Below are positions 10,901 to 22,900 of a stretch of 64,000 nucleotides of DNA, one piece after another (within the stretch, counting starts at the first letter, position 1; each line of letters starts with the position of its first letter). This DNA is from Dromiciops gliroides (Eukaryota; Chordata; Mammalia; Microbiotheria; Microbiotheriidae): contig NC_057863.1 of NCBI RefSeq assembly GCF_019393635.1, forward strand, positions 932,501 through 996,500, written 5' to 3'. The notes beneath the pieces are model-generated. The model saw only the letters and a program-made list of their open reading frames with translations. It was not told where the DNA came from and did not search any database. Both the position numbers and the translations under genes were made by a program.

Positions 10901-13900
10901 ACCTTGGATACCTCTCAGAGGAATTACCTACCCTGACAAAATCTCAGGTCTGGACAAACCACGGACAAAAACAAAACCATGCACTCGTTGGACACTGCAC
11001 ATGACTCACATTTGCAGCACCAGCATCTCAGCAAAGGTTCCAACCTCTTCCCTTCTGCTCCCATCATAAGAAGCTGATTCTAACTGTCTTTACCATGGAG
11101 CCCTCTGGCAATGAGTCTCTCCACACTGAGCCAGGCTGATCCTTGGAAAGAAGGCTCAGTCTGTTGCCAGGGCAGTCTTGCTGCCCCCTTAGAATGGAAG
11201 AAAGGAAGCTGGTTGGGAAAGGCTGACCCCATGGGCTCAGAGTAATTTGAGATGGCTGGCATCCCTGAGGAGATGCCAGAGAGCAGGGGAGTGGTCAAAA
11301 AAGCCAAGGACCTCAGCCTGGGCTGAGGGAAGAAGGGGCCACTGGAATCAGAGTAGATAATCTGGTGCCACTAGGCTAGTGGGCAAAAGCTCCTCCTAAG
11401 GCCATGTGCCGCTAAGGGAGAGAGATTCTCAGGAGCTGAGCCTAGCCCAGGGCTCCCAGGTCCCACCGGAAAAAGCCCATGAGTCTGGAGGCAGGGGGCA
11501 TGGGACAGACAAAAAGCATCCCCTCCCCCCACCCCAAGATGGGTGAAGTGCAGGGGAGTGAGTGAATTTTACTCTCATTGACTTGACTCAAAGAGGGAAT
11601 AACATTCTCTTTTGAGTATATAGAAATCTATCTTGCCCTGAAGGAAAGTAGGAGGGGAAGGGGATGGGGGTGGGGAGTGATAGATGTGAGGTAAGATAGG
11701 GAGAGGGGACAGTCAGAAGCAAAACACTCAAGGAGGGACAGAGTGAAAGGAGAGAGAGAATAGAATCAACTGCATGGGGAAGGAATAGGGTAGAGGGAAA
11801 TACAGTTAGCAATAATAACTGTGACAAAAAAATTGAAGCAAGTCTTTCTGATAAAGGCCTCATTTTGCAAACAGAGGACTGAGTCAAATTAAAATAAGAG
11901 CCATTCCCCAATTGATAAATGATCATGAGATATGAACAGTTTTATGAAGTAATCAAAGCTCTCTATAGCTATATGAAAAAATTCTCTCACCATTTGCTTT
12001 TTGTTTTTGTTTTTCCAGGGCAATGGGGGTTAAGTGACTTGCCCATGGTCACATAGCTGGTAAGTGTCAAGTGTGCAAGGTCGGATTTGAACTCAGGTCC
12101 TCTTGAATCCAGGGCCGGTGCTTTATCCACTACAGCACCTAGCTGCACCCCTCTAACTCACTATTGATTAGAGAGAGGCAAGTCAAAACAATTCTGGGCT
12201 ACTACCTCACACCTATTGGATTGGATAATAGGATAGAAGAGGAAAATGACAAATATGGAGGGGATATTGAGAAAATGATATATTAATGGACTGTTCGTGG
12301 AGTTGTCAACCATTCTGTAGAGCAATTTGGAACTATGGCCAAAGGACTATAAAACCATGCATACCCTTTGACCTAGCATACCACTACTGGGTCTGCATCC
12401 AAAAAGAGATAAAAAACAAAAAGGAAAAGGACCTATATGTATAAAAATATTTGTAGCAGCTCTTTTCTGGTGCAAGGAATTCAAAATTGAGGGGATGCCC
12501 ACCATTATAGCACTATTGTGTTATAAAAAATGATGAGGAAGATGATTTACATGAAATGGTGCAAAGTGAAATGTACTATGTACAAAGTAACAGCAATTTG
12601 CAAGATGATCAGCTGTGAATGACTTAGAAAGAACTGATAGTGTCTGAATACAGATTTGAAGGTTTTTTTACTTTTTCTTCAAATTTTTTTGTCTATGTTT
12701 TCTTTTCCAACATGACTAATATGGAAATGTTTTGCATGACTACACACGTATAACCTGCATTTGCTTGTCCTCTTAATGGAAGAGGAAAAGGAGGGAGAGA
12801 GAGAATTTGGAACTCTCTAAATTAAATTAATGTTAAAATTGTATTTATGTATAATTGGTGGAAAATGCAAAGAAAAATGTCCCCCATATGACCAGCTCTT
12901 CATCCTCAGATCCCTGGTTTGGACCGGACACAGCACTAGAGCTCTGCTCAAGATGCACCCAACCAGAATCCTTTGGGAAAGTGCAGACATTTACCTACCT
13001 CAAGTCCTATTGTACCTCTGCCATTCTCCATGAAGTGTGAGAACAAAGGGCAAGACCAAGGGCAGCAGTTCTGAGGCTGCACCTATGGATTCTATCAGTG
13101 CTTAAGGACACTAGTCATCTGGGGCTCATCTAGAATTGCTTGATGTTCTAGACTGCAACAACCTCATCAGCTTGTTCAGGCCACTCCTCTTCCAGGGCAT
13201 ACTCATGACCAAACAGAAGCTCCATCTCCTCCTGTCTCCAGAAGAGCTATAAATCTCAGTCTAACACTTAACACTTACTAGCTGTGTGACCCTGGGCAAG
13301 TCACTTAACCCCCAATTGCCTCACTTAAAAATCTCAGTCTAAGCTTTAGCCTTTCTGAGGTTGGTGCTTATAGCTTGAGCTTCCTGTGCAGCCACACACT
13401 GTCCTCTTTAATGGCTTCCCTTTCATTTCTTAATATATTCATGATTCTATAAGCCAACTCTTAGCTGTGAGTAGCAGATCAGTCCAAAGGATGAACTTTG
13501 AGTTCATCTAGAGAAGTGTCCTATTTAATGCAAAAAATGACCCTATAGTTTGAGAATGATATTTACTGCTCAGTTTTATGAGTATGTTTTGAAACTTTCA
13601 TGATTGGGAAGGCTAGCTTGGAATATCTGCATAAGATTCTCCTTATTGGTGGAGAGGATGAGGACTTGATGCTGCATGTCTCCATAAGGGGCAGAGTTGG
13701 CATGAGAGACGTTGTTAGTAGAGAGCCCTTCATTTCTGCTTCATGAGAGGACAAAAATGGTTCCAGACCTTCTTTGGAGAGGAACCCAGGGGCAAAACAG
13801 AACAAGCTTGGGGAAGCAGCCCCTCCCACCCCAAACATGTCCTTCCTTGCATCCTTGTATCCCTAGAACCTTTAAGGAAGCCCCCTCACCCTCCTCCTTG

Positions 13901-16900
13901 GGTAAGATTGGGGACTCTCTCTCCTCTCTCTGTCCCTCCCTCCCTTTATGTCTTCTCCTCTCTTTCTCCTCTCTCCCCCTGTCCCTTCCCTTCCCTCTCT
14001 CTTACCATATCTCCCTCCCAGTAAAGTTCATCCTCTTTACAGATGGGTCATCTGTACAACTTATCTGTTTTTTATCTACTTAGGACAAATGAGCTTATCC
14101 AATATTCACTCTTTATGATGGTAACTACCATTTAGTGGGAAGAGAATAGAGCTTTTGGATTTAAGTTATACCCCTTCTACTTCTTTTTTTTTAGTGAGGC
14201 AGTTGGGGTTAAGTGGCTTGCCCAGGGTCACACAGCTAATAAGTGTCAAGTGTCTGAGGCCAGATTTGAACTCAGGTCCTCCTGAATCCAGGGCCAGTGC
14301 TCTATCCACTGTGCCACCTAGCTGCCCCCAATACCCCTTCTACTTTAAAGAACAATTACCATGGAAGCAGCTTGAAACCTAAAAATCATTTCTCCTAGAC
14401 CAGCCTTCTCTAAGGAGGCAACTAGATATAGTTCCAGTCTAGCTGGCTTTGTGGTCCCTTATCCCAATATCTCACAGCCTCCCTTGGAGAGGAGTGGTAG
14501 AGATCCCAGAGATGTGTAGTTACACCTCTCTTGTGAGTGGACATCCTACTCTCCATGGACAACACCCATGCCTTAGCTTATCTCACCATCTTACAAGTTA
14601 GAGCAGTGCCATTACCATGTCAGAAACTTTAAGGTGCCCATAAGAGAACACAATGGCGTTCGGGGGTGTGGCCACAGGCAGCATGAAGGCAAAGGAGGAG
14701 CTCAAAGTGCAGGGAATCATGACATACAAGGGGTTGATATGAAGTTTCTGGGACTGGGAAAAGAATAAAAAATTACATTAAAAATATTCAGGAAATAAAC
14801 ACAAACAAGCAGATATTCACAGCACTGGAGAATCATTCAGGTTTGGTTTGGGTGAGTCTACCCAGCCTAGAGCCTGGTCTTGATTTTATCAATTCAATCC
14901 AATAACCCTACAATTTATGGTAGGGGAGGGGGTCCATCAGACCAGCTGGGGACAGGACAGCCTGGTCTGTGGGCCATGACATCATGTTAGTAACTTTCCC
15001 AGCTGGGCACAAAATGGGTCTGGGGCTGTGGGAGACCCAGCCTAAAAGAGCTATTGGGTTTGCTGTTTGTGATAGAAAATCTTCCTTTTTATGAAAGGAG
15101 TGGGAGAGACAGTGCAGAGCCTGGAGACTTCGTGAAAACCCCCTCTCCTCTAGGTAGTCAGAGGGGGCAGATTTCTGGGCAGGCTAGACACCATTCAGCT
15201 CCTGCCCTGAGTTTATGTCCTTTGGCAATGAGCTGGTATTTACTGCCCTTTCCATAAGAAGCCCTTCTGTAACTCCTGTCTGGTTGTCTCTGGGCCTGGT
15301 TTCTCATGGGATAATGGCTGAAGTTGGGATTTCTGAACCATACCAGAAAGAGCAGAGGTCCAGGGCCTAGGGCCCCTGACCCAAGTCTTCTCTAGTCATT
15401 CACCAGGCTGCGGGGCTGGAGTTGGCCCCAGAAGGCTGGAACTCTGCCTGAGAAGACCAAAGTCTAGAGTGTGGGTGAAAGACAGCCAGCTCACTGCGGG
15501 AGGGCCTGTGACCACAACAGGACCAGATGACAGGGTGCCTTAGAGAGGCTGTTGGGGAGGCATCCAGGCCTCTGTTGTGGTACTCCCCAGGGAGAGTTGG
15601 TGCCATTCGTGGCCACAACAAGAGAACTTTCCAGAGCCAGTTGTCAGAACCCAACCCAACCATCCATTAGGTTGGCTTCCTGAACCTCAGCTGGGCGTGT
15701 TATTTGTAGGGTTCTCATATTCCTTTTTAATACAGGAGGGGAAAACCTCATTTGGTTTTGCTTTTGCGACAGTTTAACTGCTTCTTGGCTCTACTATTTG
15801 GAGAGGACTCCCTCCCTTTCAATCCCCAAGTCTCTAGAAGACCCCTTACAATCCCAGGACTGAGTACCTACGGTGTAACCTTGATGAAAGTACAAGACTA
15901 TACAAGAGAAGAATGAAGGGGTGGAGGATTGTTAAAGATCAGATTCCAGGGCAAGCTGGCCGCTCCCAGGGTTTGACTTTCCTCAGCCCCTTCTTCAGTG
16001 ACTAGGCCAGATGCTTCCAGATGAGGTCTCCATAGAACAGTGTGTGTGCCTTGGGGGCAGAGGCCCTGGCCACGTCACACTGCCTCACTGGCTCCTTTCT
16101 GCTCCAAAGCTAAGCAGGGACTGAGGAGCATGGTGGGCTCACTTTGGTCAGAGTTTAAAATGGGGGAGGGGACGGGGACCAGCTTCCCTTCCCTATCTTT
16201 ACCTAACTCTACCGGGCCCTAAAGTCCTTCCCAAAGACAGGTGGGGGTCTTGGATAGGGCCTGCACTCAAGTCACAAGGCCTGGCTAAGCCCCTGCTGTG
16301 CACAGAGCCCCTCGATGGGTGGAGCAGCATGGGTAGGGTTGGGAGCCCCAACTGTAGACAATCATAGGGCCATCTAACAGCCCCAAGAGGTGTCTAAAAG
16401 GCCCAAAGGAGTGGGGTAAGGTGGAGTGGGGGAGGGAGGAAGCCTGGGGAGAGGGGGAGGAGTTGTCAGTGTTTGTGGGTAATGCTGAGTCCACTCACCA
16501 TGGAGGCAAAGATGGGCAGGAAGAGGGTGACAGTGGCAATGTTGCTAGTGTACTCAGTGAAAATAGCTATTAATACCATGAGGAACATGACTAGAACGGT
16601 CGGGGTGAAGTTCTTCAGGGGGTCCGTCTGCTTCCCCATCCACTCTGACAGCCCTGAGACCTGCGAGCATGAGGACAGGCTTTGGGGGAGGGGGTCATCT
16701 GGACAGAGGAGTCCTCTGGCAGACCAAGCACAGGGCCACCGCTGCCCAGAGGGGTCCCTCACAACAATCCCGTCCCAATGTTTGGACCCGTTTTACAGAT
16801 GAGGAAACTCATGCTCTGAGATGTGCCTTTCCATGACCACACACTGGGATTCAGCCGGTGGCCCTTCATGCTGCCATCCCAGCCCCTTAGTGCCCCTTGG

Positions 16901-19900
16901 AGCTAAAGCCTCCTCCCAAGCTCTTGTTCAGGAGAGCCATGTCCAGTGCCAGAAGAGCTGTCCTTCTCAGAGACTTCCTAGAACCAGGGAAGGACACCCT
17001 GGACAAGGCTCCTCATTGTTTCTGTCCATGCAGAGAAGTTTCTAGACAGGCTTGAAGGGTGGGGGTACTTGTGCCCAGTACTCAGGCCCCAGAATGTCTC
17101 ACAGGTGAGACAGAAGGCTGTGGTCACTTTTCCCATCCTTCCTCCTCCTGCATCTGGCCCCTTCTGGACCCCTGGTCTCTTTCTCCATAAGGAGGTACAG
17201 AAAGGCCCAGGGGGAGCCCTTTTGACCAGGGAGATGCCTATCTCTGTCTGTCCCCTGTCTTCCCATCAGGGAAGTCAAGTGTGTGGCCCCAGTGGATTTA
17301 CTTTTCCAATGTCCTCCCTCCCAATTCTTGCCAGGCTGAAGACTGGTCTGGATCCAAGCAGAAAGGAGTCTTCCCTCCCCATCCCACCTCGCGTGAGCTA
17401 TAGCTGAGTGGCAGCTTGGGGGGACAGGAGAGGAAGGACAGACTTGCCCTGTGGGGTCCCCAACAGAGCCCCCCCCCAGCTCAGGGAGGACCCACAGTTA
17501 CCTCACATCCTTTAGCCAGGGCGAAGCCACCACCCAGGAGCAACACAATGCCCCAGGGGACTTTTTCCTGGGCCACCTTCCAGGACAGCAGAGGTGGGGG
17601 GTAGAATGGGGCCTTCCACTCTGAAATAAAAAGCAATGGAAGCCATGGCCCCAAGTGTCAGACGTGGGGAGGCAGCGGGGCCCCATCTGTGACACCTCAC
17701 CGCAGATGGTCAGGACCCGGGGGGCTCCCTCAGCTAAGGCCAGTCTCCCCACCACCACCACCCCGGTCCACAGGCTTTACCTTCTTCATTCTGGCTTCGG
17801 AAATTGAATTTTAACCTCTGGGAAGGAAGGATGAACATCAGGATGGAGATGAAGATCGCCACAGTGGCATCTGTCACATACCTAGAGAACACGGCCAAAG
17901 GTGGGTGACTGGCTCCGAGAGGAGCCAGAAAAAGCCCAGTCAAGGGTGGAGCTAGAGGGAGCAGGGGGTGCAAGGCTTGTGCTTACTTACAGGCCTCCTG
18001 GCTGGCTGGCCAACTCCTCTCTCTGTGAAGACTCAGAATCAGTGACTTCTCCACCCACACCAGCCCCCCCAGGGAGCTCACTCTCCTACACTAGTCATTG
18101 GCCATCCATCTTGGTCTTGGATTCCTGCCTCAGCTTATCGAATCCAATGCCAGGAGCCTTAGGGTCCAGTCTCATGGATGAGGCTTCGTGCAAGCAAATA
18201 CTCCTCTTATTGGCTTGGATGCCTAGTCCCAGCTGCCATTCCTGGCCTTGGGGACAAGCCCGAGTGCCCTCCTCTTAAAAGTTCACAGCTTCTTCCGAGA
18301 CACTCAAACCCAGTTCACTCATCTGATCAGTAAAACCTTGCTCTGCAACAACCCTCAACAACTCTCCTCACTGGAACTGGATTCTCCTGCTTCCCCAAGA
18401 TACCATCCTCCTGGCTAACCTCCACTGGAAGCCACTTTTTTCCCAGCCTCCCACCAAATTCACAGGCCCAAGAGGAGAGGTGGGCAGGCCCATGCCTTGT
18501 TACTGAGGCCCCCCTCCTTGGCCTTTCCTCCCCACCCCTCAGAGAGTTTACTTGAGATATATGATGTGTGCTTGAGATACCATCTTCCTTAACTCACTGT
18601 CATCATCGGTCACTGTCTAGGTCACTGTCCCAGCTTCCTCTTCTGTCCCAACCTCAAGAGTCTCCCTCTGTAGCCCATACCCTCTCACCTTCTTCTCCCT
18701 TTAAATGGTCGTTTGCTGACCTCAGCCTCACCTCAGCCTGATCACACCCAAGACCTTGGAATGATGTCACATCCCTGCTCAGACAGAGGCCTTGGGACAA
18801 GGGTTATTAGTAAGATCCACAAAATACTGAGGCTCTTGCCTCCACAAGCAAAGTGCAGGTTGGTCTCCATTCCCTAAGTTAAAGAGGCTCAAGCTCCCTC
18901 AATGATGGAAGAAGTGCTTTAGTGTAACAGAGAAAGGCCCTGAAGAGGTGGAGGAGGATTCTGGTGTGTGTCAGGGAGTTGGCAAATAGAAGCACTCAGA
19001 GCTAGCCCTCAGTTGGGAAGTTCGTCCCAAATAAGAGGGAGCGGGTGTGGGTCCCACAGATGCCACCAGCAGACTGGGAATCCAAAAGGGGCTAAGAAGA
19101 GAGGGCCTAGGACCCCTCCCTGCTGTCCAACAACAGAGACAGGCTGACCGCCTGTCTTCCCAGGGCATCCAACCAAAACATGGAGTCCCCAAGACTTCTC
19201 CAACCAGAAGATAAAGGAATGGAGAAAATGCTGCTGAGCATGAGAGGGTCCTGAAGACTTGAGAAGCTCAGGCAGGGAGTGCCCCACTCTTGCTAATTAG
19301 GGCGAGGGCTTCAGGATTTGGAAGGTGGTGTATGAGAATGGGAACCAAAGCTTCCGCTCTAACAATCATGGGTGTGGAGAAAAGCCCTTTTCTGTCTGCC
19401 TCCCTGTTCCAAACCCTGCCATTGGGTTTTTTTCAGTGGCTCTGTCTCCCTCTGCTTACAAATTGTCTCTCCCAGCACCTCAAGCTAATTCTCTTTCATT
19501 CCTGCTCACTCTGTTGTTTCTGCTGTGGCCCAACTGCTCACCTGTCTAGGCCCTTGGGGGAAACCCGGTGCCTGGCACAATGTGAGCTCTCTTGATACTT
19601 TTCCATCTCTCTGACAGGAGGTGGGAAGCCTTGAAGGTATCTTTGAGTCTTCTCTTTGCCCACTTCCTTTTGAGACCATTCATATCTTTCTTCCCCCATT
19701 CCTATTGCCCTCACTACCACCAAGACATTCAAGACTATTATCGGACCCTCCCTACAAGGTCTTCCCATCTTCTGTCTTCTCTGGTCCAAGCTGCCATTGA
19801 CACCATTGCTCAATCTTCCTTCTTAGCAATGCTTCTTCCCCACTCTGATCTGGTCTTCAGGAGTCCCTTGCCCTCATCTCATTCCTTAGCAAATGAGGAG

Positions 19901-22900
19901 TTCTCTTCCTGAAGGAGATTCCTCGTGAATGCTGAGTGGGGGCTGCCTAGAGCTTTCCCCAGCCACCTGTCCATTCCAGGGGCTTCTAGGGACCCAGGCC
20001 CCCAGACGGGCCTGCCTCCCTCCCTCTCCTTTGGCACTTCCAGGACAGCTGCTCAGAGCAGAAACAGCCAAAGGGACCACGGGGCACCCAAGGAAAGAGG
20101 CCCAATCCCTTACTTGTTCTTAGTCTCTTTCCAGTAAATCGATTGCCAGCCAGGAATAAAGCCGGGATCCCGGAAAAACCACAGAACAATCAGGAAAGCG
20201 AAGTTGATCAGCACGCTGATTTCCGGGTAGGAGAGGGAGCCCAGTTTCTCATACTCTTCTTTCAGCATCAGATACGCCGCCTTCTCCTTCTCTGTCTTCT
20301 GGACGCCAATGCCTATGTTTCTTTTAAAACTTTGGAAACAAAACAGATACTCAGCACTGCGACCGGCTGCTCTGCCCCTCCTAGAGAGCCTGCTGAGCAG
20401 ACAGTCTGAGGCTGGCATGGCAGCCCAACCTCTGCTTCTCGCTGCTGGGGCCACTTAGCACATGGGTCTGAGGAAGACTCTTCTTGCTGCTCATCAGCTC
20501 AGAGCCCCCTCCTCCCCAGAAGACAAGCCTGCCCTCTCTTGGAGGCTTGCAGGAGGACAGAATCTCAGAATGAGCGGCTGCACTGCAGCATCTCCCTCCC
20601 CTCTCCTGCCCTTCCCTTTGGCAGCCCCCACTTACTTGGTGCCCAGGAACATGCACTGGAGCCAGATCCAGGCAATAAACAGCATCAGAAGCATGTTGGG
20701 GAAGGCAAAGCTGAACCAGGAAGCAAAGTTGATAATTTCTTTGCTCTCAGGGAACAACCTGGAGGAGGGAGAAGGGGGAGGAGGCACATCAGCCTTGGAT
20801 CAATGATGGGGGGGGGGGCGCGGGGGGAATGGCTCTTCCTCAGCTCCCCTCCCCCCACAGGATCTTCTCATTCTGAATTTCATCCCTCCCACCTCAGAAA
20901 AAGGAGCATCTCCATATACACAACTGAAGCCACAGAGGATTTTCTAGAAAACAGTGACTCTCCCTTCTATAGCACTTATTTAGAGAAGACCATTTCAGAA
21001 AATCCAAGAATACAATGACAACATTGTAAAGAAAAACTGAAGGACTGAAGACCCAACCAGGATTTACTATGATTGATGGGGAAAATGATTACCCACCTCC
21101 TGAAAGAGAGGCAGTAGACTCCAGGTGCAGAAAAGGACATGGATTTTTGGAGCATTTCCACTGGGTGGGTTAATTTTGCTTCTCTCTCACAACAAATAGG
21201 GCCATTAATGCCTTTCAAGAACAACCAGCTCAGCACTTCTCAGCAGCAAAGCCAGAAGCCAAGTACAATTTGTAGCCCTTTGGACCTCCTCTGTATCCAT
21301 GATCATCTCATACCTGCCCACCCTGCATTTAAGGAGGATGACTCCCAACCATCCAACACAACTTTAAAAAATGAGAGACTTCAGATCCACAGATAAGGGA
21401 AGAGTTTAGGACCAAACACGATACAGAACACATAACAAAATGGAAAATAGAACATTTTGAGTACATAAAATTAAAAAGTTTTGCACAAATAAAACCAATG
21501 CAACCAAAATTGGAAAGTAGAAAATGGAGGGGGGGGCGGGGCTGGCATCAAGTATCTCTGACAAAGGCCTCATTTCTCAAATAGAGAACTGAGTCAAACT
21601 TATAAGAAAACAGGTCATTTCCCAATTGATCAACTTGGTCAAAAAATATGAACAAATCAAAGCTATCTATAGTCATGTGAAAAAAAAAACGCCCTAAATA
21701 ACTATTCATTAGAGAAATGCAAATTAAAACAATCCTGAGGTACCACCTCACACCTACCAGATTTCTACTAGATTTTTAAATAGGTCCCTGTTGGTAGAGT
21801 TGTGAATTGAGTCAACCATTTTGAAGAGCAATTTGGAACTATGCCCAAAGGGCTATCAAACTGTGTGCCCTTTGATCCAGCAATACCACTGCTAGGTCTA
21901 TATCCCAAAGAGATAAAAAGGGGGGGGGGAGGGTGGAAGGACCTAGTTGTACAAAAATATTTATAGCAGTATGGTCCAAGACAATCCCAAAGGACTCATG
22001 GTGAAATATGCTATCTGCCTCCAAAGAAAGAACTGATGGCGTCCAAATACAGAACTGAAACACTGTTTTTCCCTCCCTCCTTCCTTCCCTCCCTTTCTCC
22101 CTCCCTCTCTTCTCCTTCCTCCCTCCCCTCCTTCTTTCTTTCCTTCCTTCCTTCCTTTCCTTCTTTCTTTATTTTTGTCTTCTTGTACCAAATGACTAAT
22201 ATGGAAATGTTTTACATGATTGCACACATATAACCTATATCAGATTGCTAACTGTCTTGGGGGGGAAGGGAGGGAGGGAAAGGTAATTTGGAACTCAAAA
22301 CTTTAAAAAAAGAAATATTAAAAATTGTTTTAACATGTAATTGGGGAAGGGGATAAAATATTTTTTAAAAACAAAAGACTTCAACTGGCCACTTGGGAGT
22401 TATCTCCTGCTGCTTTCCTCAATCCATTAGTCAATCAGCAGCCCAGCACCATTTTGGTGTGAATGAATGACTTGGCATTAAAATGTCAGAATTCCTGGTG
22501 CCAATCTGGACATGGTCTGGACAGGAAGCATCAGGAAAATGTGCCTGGATCAACTTGGGCTTCCTGGGACTGTTAGTGCTGTATGGACCTCAAGAAGGGA
22601 AGAGGAAGGTAACTAGCGATCCCAGTACCTGCCTCTCAGTCCTTCCCCTTGTCCCCAAAGCTGATGTTGACTCCAAAGAGCCCAGAGACTTACATGCTCA
22701 TCTGCCCTGATAGCACAATGTTGGGTCCAGTCCCAGTCAGAGTCCCAGTGCCTCCAATGCTGGCTGCATAGCACACACACAGTGTCAATGCCTTGCATGT
22801 ACTCACATTTTTTCCTACCATCTCCTTGTTCTTGACCTGGGAAGCAACATTTTTCTCTGGAAAGGAAACAGGAGTAATTGTCTTGGGCCCAGTCTTGCCA

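Larger units (their letters stand above)
7944..14615 (-). other. SLC13A5: SLC13A5 intron 11 with interspersed repeats
   Basis: A 6.7-kb intron holding several SINEs, one MAR1, an L1-derived composite and L2 scraps (listed separately). Between about 10.2 and 11.5 kb I see only unique sequence. No extra exon was recognised. Confidence 0.7.
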
